DNA of 64,000 nucleotides from Adiantum capillus-veneris (lineage: Eukaryota > Streptophyta > Polypodiopsida > Polypodiales > Pteridaceae), in contig CM043955.1 in NCBI GenBank assembly GCA_014529385.2, positions 146,142,140 to 146,206,139 on the forward strand, given 5' to 3'. Positions 1 to 11,208 of the stretch are shown here, piece by piece. The notes below the pieces were generated by a model. The model was not told the origin of the DNA. It saw only the letters and a program-made list of their open reading frames with translations, and made no database searches. How positions within the stretch are numbered: the stretch's first letter is position 1; each line of letters starts with the position of its first letter. A program made the position numbers and the translations under genes.

Positions 1-33
1 TCAAGGATGACTATGATTTCAAGAGAGAGGTAA
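1..33 (+). other. Polypurine tract and 3' end of a family A retrotransposon
   Basis: The first bases end in a purine run (aagagagaggtaa) directly before an LTR. The same junction occurs at 21706-21718 and, reversed, at 53576-53613, so this is the plus-strand priming site of a family A element. Its body lies to the left of the window. Confidence 0.8.
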
Positions 34-404
34 TTTCATAATAACAATATCTAATTCTCCTAAATGATTTTCTCATGGTAAACTGATCATTTAATATGGG
101 GAAGTGCCAGGGGAGAAAAAGCTAGAATATTGGTTAAGCTAGCAGATCGGCCAAAGTAGGGATCCAAAGGAGGGAAAATAGGGATCCAAAGGGGGGGCCA
201 TCTGCAAAAGAGCAATGTGCAACAATGGGCTTCAAAGACCCTAAGGTTCAGCCCAGTAAGACTTCCAAAATGCTAAGGTTCCAAAATTCAAAGGTTATGT
301 CCAAATGGTCAAGCTTAGTAAAATTGGATGCTTTGTGAGTGTACAGAAAAGTCTTCAAGACTCCTACATAGGAGGGGGTGAGCCCTGTAAGTAGGGGATG
401 AGAG

Positions 405-589
<185 letters not shown>

Positions 590-1081
590 AGAGGCTCCCT
601 TTACACAAAGGGAATAGGGGACACATGTGAGCTCCCTAGCCCAATTGCCCACAAGGTGCACTCAAATCCTATTGGATGGCCATAGAGGTGGACCAATGAG
701 ACTTAGGCTAGAGTAAATCTAGTTTAATTCATTTAAAAACTCTCTAGAAGACTATTGGACAGTCTCCCAAGGGGTCAAATGAGCATTCAATAGCCCAATG
801 GCTTGCCTGCTTCCTATTGGCCAGACGACAAAGGGGGACGTCCAATGAGAGTTTAGTTGCATTATTTAATTACCTAAAGATCTCACAAAAGGGGAAAGGG
901 GGACACATGTCACAAGGCTATCACTTATGCTTCTCAATTTTCATTGGCTAAGCTTTGCAGGGTCCAATGGGGTGCCAACATGAGTATTTTGCAAGAGGGG
1001 TCGACCAAGAGAGAGAGGGGGATGATTTTGGCAAGGCATTATCACACATACACGCACACAATATCATGTATGAAGCAAGAA

Positions 1082-1083
<2 letters not shown>

Positions 1084-1118
<35 letters not shown>
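1084..1118. repeat. (CT)n microsatellite
   Basis: A CT run of about 35 bp inside the same LTR. It is absent at this length from the nested A LTR copies, so it is a copy-specific expansion. Confidence 0.9.
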
Positions 1119-1786
1119 TCTCAAGCTTTAATAAAAAGCTCATCATGTACTCCAAGCTTGTGAGAAGGGAGGCCTACACCAACAACTCTTGGCTTTGTGA
1201 TGCAAATCCAACCAAGAGCCAAGCTTCAATGAATGCTCATCTCCTCTACCATGCCAATTACTAAGCTATGCTAAGCTATTATGAGTGATTATGTGAGGAG
1301 ATATACTTCTTTCTTGTAAGACTACTCCTTCTTCCTCTCAATCTACTCTCATACCCTGCTAGCTCTCACCACCTTCGAAGGTGTGTGAGGTCTTGGGTCT
1401 GAGACCGTGAGGGAATTGATGTTGTGTTTTATAAGTGTTTGTTTAGTGCTTGAAGCTTCCATATTCATTGCACTAGCTAGTTATTGAAGGAACACAAAGA
1501 ATTCTATTGTAAAATGTCTTCCTTGATGGAGGAAACCTATAATACAAAGCCTTTTGGAGGGGGGACCGGCTCCATGTAAATCCGGTCCTCAACTGTTGTA
1601 AATAGCTTAATTTCTCTCTCTTTTGAAGTATTGTTCATGCCTATCTAACTAGGTGTTATGGTTTTTGTTGCTCTCTCCATCCAAGCACTCTTGATATGCT
1701 CATTAGGAATCTATTCTAATGAAATGCTCACTATGTCTATGCTATTATCCACTACACACAAGTTACTAAGCCATTAAATGTTACAG

Positions 1787-2062
1787 TGTACGTACAACAT
1801 AGCTTATTTATTTTCAAACGATAAGCTTCTTTTCACATTAAGGTTATTTACTTTTATACCTAGGGGTTTCTAAATGGCTAATGGCCGGCTTACATGGAAC
1901 AAATGTAGGGGATTGACTTGCTACTCTCGAATTAAGATTTGCACAGAGTGTCTCTACTCTAGATCACAAAAATAATAGAGTACAATTGTGGTGTCTGGCT
2001 AAGTGTTCGGGCCGGTGGTCGCCCATTCAGCCAATCCGCCAACACTCTCCCTTGATTTCTAG
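1787..2062 (-). repeat. Putative short LTR plus polypurine tract of a minus-strand copia-like element
   Basis: Read on the minus strand, a purine-rich tract (caagggagag) is followed by TGTTGGCGG and about 258 bp that end in GTACGTACA, next to the end of LTR A. TGTTGG after a purine tract is the usual copia 3' junction. A TATA-like tataaaagt lies inside. The neighbouring minus-strand sequence (2063-2260) is open for 64 codons but shows no recognisable copia domain. The assignment rests on the junction alone. Confidence 0.4.
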
Positions 2063-3479
2063 GGCATACAAGACCAACAACCTATGTAGGCAATAACCCC
2101 TTTTCCCTCCATCTGTAATGACCCCTTGCCATACCATATGGCCATCTCCAAAACATGTTTCTCATGAAATTTATCTTTCAATAAACCACAACAAGAGAAA
2201 TGATTCATGTCAAACTCGTCATAGCTAGCAACTTCTGATTGAAACATTTCCATGCATTCATACTGACCCTTTGGAATATCTGCTGCGCACTCCTTTCATA
2301 GTTAAATTTCGCACAATCTAAAAGTAAGTATTAGATTCTTCGACATAGTGAGATCGGTTTGGCTCTGTTCCCGTGTAGCCTTGCCATCGGCTATCCTCTC
2401 ACATCCATTCCAAAATAATTTTGCTCCGACGATCTTCCTAGGCATATCGTATGGATTTTGGTTTCAATGGTTCTCCCATTTTTCCTACTTTGGCCACACA
2501 TACCAACACATAGCATCTCCAACGGACCATTCTGGAGCCATTTTCCCACGAGCGGAGTTGGCTCTTGGACGTCATTTATGACCCATAGGCTATTGGTTGT
2601 TTTATGTGTCTAGTTTTTGGTTGAAATGCTTTCCAATCAATGAGGTAGTGTTATAGATTCTATTCTATTTTGCTCACAAGTTGTGTGTTCTTTCTCGCTA
2701 TAGATTATGTGGTATAGGTGTTATGCTCATGCATGACTATGTGGGTCACTATAGAGAGTAGTTTTAACATAGTTTTGTGCAATTTTATGCTATGTATGCA
2801 ATTACAAATACATCGTGAGCCAGGTATAGCTTGTAGGTGACAGATTCATAGGTTTAGATGTGAAATCATCCATAGAGCCACTTATTCACGAGTGAGCTAC
2901 GTTGCCAGGGTTTTGGCACTTTATGTATTCCATATGTGACTTTGCTACTAGGACATGCTTTATAAAGTTTCAATGAGATTTTTTAGTGTTTACTCAATTT
3001 TCAGGGAAAATTATATCAAATTTTCCTAGATTCTTGTCATTCTTTGTGCATATTTGTAATTCACTTTATGATGGTTTACTGGTCAAGACCTACATCCACT
3101 TTGACAGTGATTGAGTTTTTACTTTATCTTTCTATAGGTTTTGTTAGTTTGGATGCAAAGTAGCATTTGAGAGTTGCATATGCTTGTGTGGCTACTACAT
3201 ATTACATGCAGTCATATGTTTATATTTTTGCAGGCCATTTTTTTAAGGGAGTTTTGAGCATTGTTTGCTCACTACTTAAAAATATGGTTATGTGCTTTAT
3301 GCTTGGTTGAGCTGTTTGTCCCAGATTGGGCTCACTTGGTTTAGTGATTCTATCTATGCGTGAGAATTGTGGAGCCATTTTATGCATATGAAAGCATCAA
3401 TTTTGATGCGATTGATCTAGGTTTTCAGTTGCCGATACTTGCATTGTTGGCATTGTGGTCACACAAGGCACATTAGATG
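2063..3479. other. AT-rich stretch with no recognisable gene
   Basis: Short open frames exist (minus 2059-2253, plus 2348-2581) but neither has a recognisable domain. The sequence is AT-rich with no long repeat. It may be decayed retroelement sequence between two identified copia-like fragments. Confidence 0.5.
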
Positions 3480-4752
3480 TTGTTGCTTTAGATGTAGCGG
3501 TAGCAACGAATGTGAGATGCAGAGAAGGTTTTGACACATGCTAGTGTGGTGGCTTCATATGCCAATGACGATGATGTCATGTTCAACTTTAACATTCCTC
3601 CTACCTATATGTCTTTGAGAGGTGACATTTCTCCCCGTTGGTTGCTAGATGAGGATGGTGTTTTCCATATCACACCACTTCGTGAGTGCTTCAATACATT
3701 CTCTAGTGGGAGCTTTGATTGTCTATACTAGTTCGATGGTTTGGTGTTTGACATTGCAGGTGCAAGAGATGTTTTCTTGTCATTGCCTAAAGGTGCATCA
3801 TATATGCTATGAAATGTGTACTATGTTTCTCAGCTAAGACATAGCTTGATCTCAGTGAGACGGTTAGAAATTATGGGTGCTAGATACTGCTTAGAGAGAA
3901 GTCTTTCTAGATGCATTGCAGATCATTAACCACAAGAGAGCCTGCATTGGCTTTGTATATCCTATGCATGTATCTAAGGTGCAAGACGGCAAAGTCTTGA
4001 TTTTGTTGCTGACATGCGTTGAGCAAGAGACAAGGTTTGTCTACTTTATGAGTGAGCTCCACCATGCTCATGAGAGAGGGAGCTAGTAGATGTGCCATGA
4101 CATGCTAGTAGCCTCTATAGGGATAGAGGTAGAGTGACAGTGCTCTGGTGAGATACAACAGGTGTTGTAAGGGTCTGTGCAGGCAGAGGTAGAGCAAGCA
4201 TGCTCCCTAGAGACACACTTAGAGATGACAGACATGAAGTTCTTTTATATGCTCATGCTACACATTGATGAGTTGATGGTAGGACACACAATTCCACTTA
4301 TGGGTGAGAGGCTCATGTCGGTGATGACACATCCATATGTGATGTGTAGTCCTAATGATGTAGTGTATGTAGATAGTACAGAGGAGGTTAGTACAACCAT
4401 GTTCGCATAAATTTCCTTAGTGTTTGGGCTTCTCATGTACGATTGACTAGTATCAAGGCCCGACGACCTAGTAGCTGTAGTGGGATCATTTGCAGTAGGG
4501 ATTATCAATCGTATGGTGATGATTGACACTAGCATGATGCATTATGGAGCTATGTAGACCATATAGAGTTGTATGTGTGATTTACATGCAAGCTCTAGCA
4601 TGGATACACATGCTTGCCTATCACTAGAGCCAATACAATGTATGTAGATCAAGTGAGCAAGCCAATGGGTGTATGTTAAGAGAGTCTCTCACCTATTTTC
4701 TTGTACATACTAGTAGTTTAGATAGTAGCACTCACTTATCAACACCTTGCCT
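3480..4752 (+). pseudogene. Family F copia-like element, internal remnant with decayed protease
   Basis: At 3640-3900 the translation reads like the copia protease/Gag boundary: WLLDEDGVFHITPLREC, then (after a stop) FDIAGARDVFLSLPKGASYM, then a VYYVSQLRHSLISV block. In intact copia proteases this is W-DSGAS-H-T followed by the DV..LP and HVP..NLIS blocks. The catalytic DSGA has become DEDG, and several in-frame stops are present, so it is dead. Downstream sequence (4177-4410) matches the minus-strand copy at 61014-61253 (shared CSLETH, EMT-MEFF-type stretch). Neither copy carries a recognisable integrase, RT or RNase H. The shared deleted structure suggests a non-autonomous family. Confidence 0.65.
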
Positions 4753-5165
4753 TTAAGTGGGAGTATGGTGGGGTAACGGCATTACACCTCTGCCCACCAT
4801 CGATGATCGCTTACACGTGGCCCATCTTCCCACTGTTTTATTTCCTTATTTTTCTTATACCTAAAAGAATAAGAAGCTCCTCCCACTTTCTGTGAGGCTT
4901 GCTCCACCCACACAACACCGTGCACTTTTCCTCTTCCCTCTCTTGCACCGCACCATGCACACAACATCCATGTACACACACTTTTCAATTCATATGAGAG
5001 ATTCTCCCACTAACCCATTTTCTTATTCTTCTTATACAAAAGAATAATGATCAATCTCTTTCCACTATCTGAGAGGCTTGCTCCACCCACACAACACCGT
5101 GCACTTCTCCTCTTTTCTCTCCCGCACCGCACTGTGCATACACACATCCGCACATATGTACTCTT
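4753..5165 (+). repeat. Family F polypurine tract and 3' LTR with a 179-bp internal duplication
   Basis: A copia-type polypurine tract (ttaagtgggagta) precedes TGGTGGGGTAAC, matching the reversed junction at 60559-60583 (aagtgggaga then TGTTGGGGTAAA). Within the LTR a segment with gaggcttgctccaccca and ccgtgcact occurs at about 4894 and again at about 5073, a period of 179 bp. This is a partial tandem duplication including the CA-rich flank. The right LTR end is not clear. Confidence 0.6.
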
Positions 5166-5336
5166 TTATTGTACATGGTGCAAATATTTCCTCTCAATTC
5201 CAAAGAGTTTAAGGAGGTGAGGGTGTGCCACTGTGACGAGCATCATGATTTCTCAGTGACAATAGCTATGTGGTAGCTTAGCATAGGTCCTAAAGACATG
5301 GTGTGCATGGATGGCACCATAGATGACTGTAGAGTT

Positions 5337-5600
5337 AATGTTTTCATGGATGATGGAGCTAGCTAAATCTTAAACTACTCATTGGTTAAAAAGTTAAGGT
5401 TGGTTGAGACCATGAGAAATCATGAGCACACTCTTGGGCTAGCCAACGGGTATGATAAGATGGTATGGCCAACGAATATGACAGTCTACGAGGCTTCACT
5501 TAACTTTTAGGTCATGCACTTGACTAAAACAGACATGTACCTAGTCAGGGAGTGGCTCTATAGCTTGGGCCCTAGTTTAGAGAAGTTATTTACATAACAC
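5337..5600 (+). pseudogene. Degenerate gypsy (family G) aspartic protease
   Basis: The translation contains NVFMDDGAS, a decayed retropepsin active site (usually DSGAS or DTGAS). Next come SLVKKLRLVET, a GLANGYDKMVWP block corresponding to the usual LADG segment, and VMHLTKTDMYLVREWLYSLGPSL, matching the usual vLGmdWL..hgP closing segment (here split for length). Two in-frame stops are visible. It lies upstream of RT sequence in the same orientation (5890-6083), as expected for gypsy pol. It is not functional. Confidence 0.7.
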
Positions 5601-5889
5601 ACTACAATTTGAGCATGGTGGTAGGGTCATCACCCCATAGGGTGAGATACAAAGAGCAGCCCCTAGAGGTTAGATAACAGAGGTATTTTCTTGTTACCCT
5701 CTTTTAATTTTTTTTGTTTTAAATGGATGTCATAAAAGTGTTTCTGTAATTGGAAATGTAAGTAATGTTTACATAGACAAGCACACAAAAAAGATGGTCT
5801 TGGATGAGACCCACTATTTAATAACCCTGTTTGATATGCATGCAATTCTAAAAATAAAAAATCCAACGTAAAAGAGACCATTAAGAAAA

Positions 5890-6083
5890 AATACGTAGAT
5901 GCTTTAATGAATTTATTAGAGAAGTTTTTGGATGTATTTCCTAGTGATTTACCTGATGGTTTTCCACGATCTCAAAAAGTAGATCATGGCATTGAGATTA
6001 TGCCAAGGTCAAAACCTATAAGCAAACTTGCTTATAGTTTAAGCCAATCCAAAGCACAACATGTGGAAAAAAATTTAACTGAA
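5890..6083 (+). pseudogene. Gypsy G reverse transcriptase, N-terminal part
   Basis: The frame reads LLEKFLDVFPSDLPDG, then VDHGIEIMPRSKPISK and AYSLSQSKAQHVEKNLTE. These are the standard first blocks of plant gypsy RT (dVFpedLP.glPp.R..dH.Idl.pG..Pi...Y..sp.E...v...l.eLl). The coding sequence is cut at 6083 by an LTR and resumes at 7596. The first part is open; the element is dead from the insertion and from the degenerate protease upstream. Confidence 0.85.
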
Positions 6084-7590
6084 TGTAATGGAATAAGGCT
6101 AATAATATTGATTGTAGCGGGATTAAAGTGACATCAGTGAGCATTTCTTTAAGAGAATTCTTAATGAACTTAGGGAGAGTACTTGATTGAAGATAGCAAA
6201 ATAAACATTATACCTAGTTAGCTTGGCATAAACAATACTTGGAAAAGAGACAGAGAATTAGAGAAATTGATAACAATTGAGGGCCGGATTTACTTGGAGC
6301 TGGTCCCCCCTCCAAAAGGATTTAGTATTATAGGCCCATAAAGAGAGACTTGGTATCATACATTCTTTGTGTTCCTTGAGACCTTGTTGATGCCATGAAG
6401 ATGGTAAGCTTCATGCACCAATATTATGCTCATAATTAACTTGCAATAAACATGAACTTGTCCCCAGTATCAATCCCAAGATCTCAAACACCTTCAAAGG
6501 TGAAGAGATCTAGTAGGGAGTGAGGGAAGGAAAGAGAAAAAGATGTATTCTTATGAGAAAGATGTAGTCTCCTCACATATCATTACTCTTAGAGAATATC
6601 ATAGCATAGTAATGGAGATTAAGAAGATGATAAGAATATCTTTGAAGCTTGACTCTTGGTTGGGTTTGCATTTCACAACCAAGAGGTGTTGGTGTATGCT
6701 CTCTACTTCTCAAGCTTGGAGAAGGAGACGGAGTTCTTGCTCAACACATGAGAGAATGTGTGAGTGTGTGTGTGTGTATGACAAAAAAGGAGGCCCACAT
6801 CTTGCTTTGGTCGACCCCTTGCACCCTATTGGCCCATGCAAGGTCCTTGCCAATTACATGCTTTGGTCATAAACTAGCAATAGAGGTAGCATTTGGACAA
6901 GTGTCCTCCTTTCACCTTTTGAGAGAGAGAGCTTATTTAATTATTTAATTGAATCTAAATTCTCATTGGACCTCCCTAAAGGCCATCCAAAAGTATTTAG
7001 GCACACTATGAGGGCAACATGGCTAGGGTTTGACATGTGTACTTTATGCCTCTTATGAAAAGGGTGGCTCTTGAGAGTGTGGAAGTGTATTCTCTCTCAT
7101 CCCTTACCTTTAGGGCTTGTCCCCCTCTTTGTAGGCATCATGTTTGACTTGAACACCTCAAGCACCTTGGTCATCCAACACCTCAAGCACCTTGGTCATC
7201 AATCACCTTAGTCACTAAGCACCTTGTTCATCAAGCACCTCAAGCACCTTAGTCCCGAAGCACCTCAAGCACATCCCTAGCTTGCCTAAGGTCTAAAATA
7301 CCTAAAGGTCCTAGGTCTAAGGACTTTTAGCATTAACCTTTGGAGGTCTTTAATGAAGCTAACCCTAAGGTCTTCAACGCTCCATTATCTACACATTGTT
7401 CTTCAGTAGACCATCTCCTTTTGAGCCCCTTTTGAGATGTAACCATCTCTCCTTTTGGCCCCGTGCTGAGGTAGGTTTAACAGCACACATCTATGTTCTA
7501 GCTCTTGTTACCCTTTTATCTTCCCATATTAAATGATCAATTTAACATGAGAAAATCATTTGATAAAGCTAGATATTAGATTTTATGACA
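6084..7590 (-). repeat. Family A LTR (1507 bp) inserted in gypsy G RT
   Basis: In plus orientation it runs from TGTAATGG to TTATGACA, the reverse of the A termini TGTCATAA..TTACA. The body aligns with 57291-58753 and with the split LTR 9588..53575. RT sequence flanks both sides, so it is an insertion into the RT. Flanking bases are CTGAA (6079-6083) and CCAAA (7591-7595), at best a degenerate duplication. No polypurine tract or PBS adjoins it, so it behaves as a solo LTR. A stretch near 7150-7275 holds several imperfect copies of a caccttggtcatcaa-type unit. Confidence 0.85.
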
Positions 7591-7776
7591 CCAAATACTT
7601 GAAAGAGGATTTATTAGGCCTATTTCTAGTATGTGGGAATCACCTATTCTTTTGATAAAGAAGAAGGATGGATCTATGTGGATGTGCATAGATTATAGAG
7701 CTCTTAATCAGATAATGATTAAGAACAAATACATGATGCCTTATATGGATGAGTTGTTTGATCAACTCTTTGGTTT
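7591..7776 (+). pseudogene. Gypsy G reverse transcriptase, continuation after the LTR
   Basis: The reading [19 protein letters not shown], then [18 protein letters not shown] and [13 protein letters not shown] is a textbook gypsy RT segment (l.kGfI.pS.SpwgsPvlfv.KKDGs.R.C.DYR.LN..T..n.YPlP.idel.d.l). It directly continues the block ending at 6083. It stops at a TAG in the last codon, where the sequence switches abruptly to minus-strand gag, so the rest of RT has been deleted. Confidence 0.9.
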
Positions 7777-8430
7777 CTAGAATGGCCTTGGGAAGATTTT
7801 TGAGCATTGCTCTTCCCTTTAGGCTCATTTCGGTCTCTAGTTTCCATGGGCTTATAATTCCTCCTAGGCCCTTGTTGGAAATTAACTCGTGAAGCAACCA
7901 TAGTATGGTGGATGACTTCAGTGATGGTCCTAGGCATTTGAGAGTTGACAAATTCGGCTATGTATTCACGTAGCCCAATACAAAATTGGTTTTTTTAATT
8001 TTGCAATGTCTATCTTTTGGTAGACCATAGCTTTGAGATGTAAATTCCAAAACTTGTCCTTATACTTGTGGATAGACCCCGGGGGGTTCACCTTACATAG
8101 TATGTAACCTATCACGTGAGTTCAACAGAAGGGTATTTAAATCCCTTAAAACTTACAGAAATAAATTTACATAAGGATATGTTTTTAACAAATCTAATTT
8201 TTTTTTACAGAATTTAAAAGAAAGGGTTCATTATATATCCTAGAAAATTCACAGAATAGGGATTTTAGAAAAAGAGCCTGAACGCACGTCATATAGTGGT
8301 CTCAAATATAGTGAACCCCCCGGGGGATAGACTCAAGAGGTTCTTAATTGTCCATGAAAGGTTGGATTTGTTCATTGCAAGAGAGTAAGTGGGACAAGGA
8401 TTTATTATCTCGGTTGGAATGAACAAAGTT
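7777..8430 (-). pseudogene. Family A gag, C-terminal part, interrupted by a MITE
   Basis: Minus-strand sequence here matches 56290-56640, the gag segment before the zinc knuckle of the other minus A element. One frame reads MPRTITEVIHHTMVASR and YKPMETRDRNEP. The copy is broken by frame changes and by the 249-bp insertion at 8077-8325. It is truncated at 7776 against gypsy RT. Its N-terminal half sits in the opposite orientation at 8728-9566. Confidence 0.65.
8077..8325. mobile_element. MITE copy 1 (249 bp, 15-bp perfect terminal inverted repeats)
   Basis: The element begins CCCCGGGGGGTTCAC and ends with the exact reverse complement. It is flanked by GATAGA on both sides (8071-8076, 8326-8331); with one mismatch the duplication could be 8 bp. 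A second copy at 54242-54487 shares the whole length, including gtaacctatcacgtgagttc near the left end and gaacgcacgt near the right. The corresponding unoccupied host gag sequence is visible near 56600. It has no coding capacity. Perfect terminal repeats and 8-bp duplications suggest a hAT-type MITE; the parent transposase is not identified. Confidence 0.88.
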
Positions 8431-8727
8431 TGTCAAGGTACACCATTGGGAACTATAAACTTAATAATGGAGTCTTTTGGGACTTGCCTTTGGCTTAACC
8501 ATTATTGAGCTACTAGCAAGCACAACAGGAACTATATCAACTGAGCACTGATAGAACCTCTCCATTACTCTTTGCAATTAACAGTCTCTAAACAATGGGT
8601 GTGGTTGCTTGACTGCTAATTTTCAAAAGTTAAGAAGAGTAGCAACTAAAGTTTTGAGGTTGCCAAAGAACAAAGTAGCATATACAAAAATTTAGTTAGC
8701 ATAGCTGACAATAATAAAGAGAGTAGA
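8431..8727 (+). other. Family A leader (between PBS and gag start), inverted with gag
   Basis: Non-coding sequence directly upstream of the gag ATG at 8728 in the same orientation. I read it as the element's untranslated leader. It lies inside the inverted segment, since the matching PBS (9571-9587) faces the opposite way. Confidence 0.4.
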
Positions 8728-9566
8728 ATGAATATTGACGACTTGGATATTTCACATGAAGGTCTTACTATTGATGCCCCCGTGTTTGTGAACTATCTTG
8801 TCACTAGGTTGCAACAAGCCATGTGCAATCCCGCTTTACAAGCCGAAGTTGCCCAACAACTTCGCACCCGTGGATTCTCCAAAGTCCCCAAGAAGGGAGA
8901 GATCTTAAGAGGCCTCTTGTTGAGACTCCCAAAGGAAGACTCTCTCAGGTGAGGGAAGAGGAGAAATCATATGAAAGAGAAATAAGTGAATCTCCAAACC
9001 CTTCAAAACATGTGGCTCCGCGAAGATGACAGTCTTGATGATTTCCATTCCTCCCAAGAGGAAAAGGTCATCATGTAGTCCTTCCCCTTGTGATTCCGAG
9101 AAGGAAGAGAGGAATCAAAAGAAGAAAAGGAAGAGAAAGAGGTCACCCTCTTCTCCATCTCCATTATCTTCCTCCTCTTCCGATGAAAGCAGTGGCTTAT
9201 CTCCTAATGAGTTCAAGATGAGAGGACATCGAAAGTCTTATGCTCCTTGAAAAGGATCCTACAAGCTCAAGAAGTTCAACGAGGGAGGAAAGAATATTTC
9301 TTTTCTCACCTATCATGGCACTTTTGGCCACAAACAAAGTCTTGGCCATTATCCAGCAATTCAATGTGGCCTTTGGAGATGAGGGCTTCACGGAGTCCTC
9401 TAAACTACGACATGTAGCTACGCATTTTCACAAACCTACCCGACAATGGTGGGCTAGTCTACGAGGTAATGGCAAAGCGACATGGAAAACTCTAAGAGTT
9501 TCCATAACGAAGTAGTTTCTTGCAGGCGATGCCAAAGACAAAGTTCTTACCAAAAAGGAAAAGATA
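8728..9566 (+). pseudogene. Family A gag, N-terminal and capsid part (inverted segment)
   Basis: It starts MNIDDLDISHEGLTIDAP, runs 74 codons to a stop, and continues in other frames through a Ser/Lys/Arg-rich linker. The capsid-like block follows: IFLFSPIMALLA, then VLAIIQQFNVAFGDEGFTES and RQWWASLRGNGKATWKTLR. The latter is typical of plant chromovirus Gag (fI..Fd.af.d..f..s.k...a...l...a..WW.sL). A near-identical gag is on the minus strand at 56663-57283. Frameshifts and stops make it non-functional. Its orientation is opposite to the adjacent PBS and to the rest of gag, so the segment was inverted inside the element. Confidence 0.8.
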
Positions 9567-9570
9567 AACC

Positions 9571-9587
9571 GGTAGCTCTGATACCAA
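9571..9587 (-). other. Primer-binding site (tRNA-Met type) of a minus-strand family A element
   Basis: The reverse complement reads TGGTATCAGAGCTACC, the initiator-Met tRNA primer site used by many plant gypsy and copia elements. It directly adjoins the LTR end at 9588. This fixes the LTR at 9588 as a 5' LTR of a minus-oriented element. Confidence 0.88.
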
Positions 9588-9642
9588 TGTAATGGAATAA
9601 GGCTAATAACATTAATTGTAATGGAATTAAAGTGACAATACT
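9588..9642 (-). repeat. First 55 bp of a family A LTR split by element B
   Basis: TGTAATGGAATAAGG and the following bases match the start (in plus orientation) of the LTR at 6084, up to gtgaca. The sequence then meets element B with ATACT (9638-9642) as the B target site. The rest of this LTR is found in pieces at 33851-34538 (inverted), 39483-39633 and 53035-53575. Confidence 0.8.
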
Positions 9643-10311
9643 TGTAAGGTCTCCGACCCCGAGCTATAAGAGCACCATTGTACCATGAAATGAACATAAT
9701 GGAAAAAGTTACTATTTTTAGCAGTTTTTCGAATTCTGTCAGTGCCATGATGTTTAGAATGTTTTAAAGCTTTGAAATGTGAATTAAAATATTTTTTGTA
9801 AAAAAAATTCCAAAAATAATAAGTTTTTGGTCACCCGACCCATTCAGTTTTGACCGTCTCGAAAAACTGCACCCGTACCCTGAATTTGAAAAAAAAATGC
9901 ATTTTTGGACCCCGAGGGCTGCTAAATATGGCAGGTACTCGGACTAGTACGCCTTAGTTAGAGCTTAGTATAACAATTTACGGCATTCAATTCCGACTCG
10001 TATGGGCCGTTTTAGCCTAAAACCAATTTTTCCTAAAGTTGTGCGGGGAGGCACCGGGGCTCGAGGCTGTGTGGGAGCAGGGTCTAGGCCACTCAGAGCC
10101 AGCTTTAGCAGCTAGGGGGCGCCCTCTTGTCTTGTGGGAGTTGTGGGAGAGTTGCCAAACTTGAGAGAGAGTGTGAGAGTCAGTTAGACTAGCTAACTGG
10201 ACACTTGGTAGGCATGTAACTAGACTTGCCATGCATGAAGTGAGTGCTCATTCAGATGGTTATAGCAGCTAGGATAAATTTTCAGCATGGAGAGGCCTAT
10301 TTAAGAGTGTG

Positions 10312-10363
10312 CTCACACACACACACACACATGCTCACACACACACCCAGTACACACACACAC

Positions 10364-10447
<84 letters not shown>
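10312..10447. repeat. (CA)n microsatellite inside LTR B
   Basis: CA arrays broken by a few other bases lie just downstream of the TATA-like box. In the other LTR B copy (32685-32770) the same site holds a CT run followed by a shorter CA run. The repeat has therefore changed in both length and motif since insertion. Confidence 0.95.
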
Positions 10448-10450
<3 letters not shown>

Positions 10451-10797
10451 CACACACCTTGGGGAGGTGCTGCCGGTACACATACAGTTTTTGAAGGAGA
10501 AGCAAGGTGGGAGGTGATGCCAAAATTCTCATCTTGAGGATTCATTGGATCAGAAAATCGAGAGGATTCTGAATTCTGAATTCTGAATCATCTAAGCCAA
10601 GTGATTAACTTTAGAGTCAGTTCCCATAGGGTAAGCAAAGTATTAACCATAAAATTGCTAGGTCTCGAAGGAGAAATCTAATCCCTCTTGCATAAGGAGG
10701 ATTCTTTAATGATTCTAATCTGCCAAATTGGTTGTTATGATGCTCTCGGACCTTAGCTCTTTTCTTCAAGTTTATCATTTAAAGTAGTGAGTATAAA

Positions 10798-10938
10798 ATG
10801 GCCCCGATTAAGAGAACTCGCTTCGGTGGTGCCCACGACCGTGAGGCGGGAACGAGAAATGTGAATGGAAAGGGAAAAGCTCCCATGGACGAACAAGCAC
10901 CGGCCATCTCACGAGCCATTGACGAAGAAATGGAAGAG
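10798..10938 (+). CDS. LTR-embedded ORF, candidate first exon of element B gag (47 codons)
   Basis: ATG at 10798 opens a frame beginning MAPIKRTRFGGAHDREAG and ending AIDEEMEE exactly at GAG|GTAGGT, a strong plant 5' splice site. The small, Arg/Gly-rich start and acidic end resemble the N-terminus of gypsy Gag. Downstream, after the LTR end and PBS, an acceptor-like ttggatag precedes GCACCG at 12478, in phase with the gag frame. Splicing 10939-12477 would join the two in frame. The inverted LTR copy (about 35620-35763) keeps the ORF with few changes but has lost the donor GT. Splicing and translation are inferred, not shown. Confidence 0.5.
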
Positions 10939-11208
10939 GTAGGTCACAATTTTATTTAAGTTGTTTAATTTAACATTACATATGACAAGTTAGGAAAGAA
11001 CATATCCCTAAACATGTTGGAGAAATCTGACGGAAACCTCGGCATTGAATTTAATTGTATATTAAGGTCTAAGTAGGAAAGAATGGTTGATGGATATATT
11101 GTTTGAAATAGGAAAAAATGTCTACTAGGGAAAATTTAGCTCGGCATGTTCATTTTATTTTCAATGTTGAACTAGTCCTGAACCCCCTCCTGATCACAGG
11201 GGGCAGAG

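Noticed and set aside
10244-10545. ORFs of His-Thr or Cys-Val repeats
   Set aside because: Pure CA-array artefacts inside LTR B.
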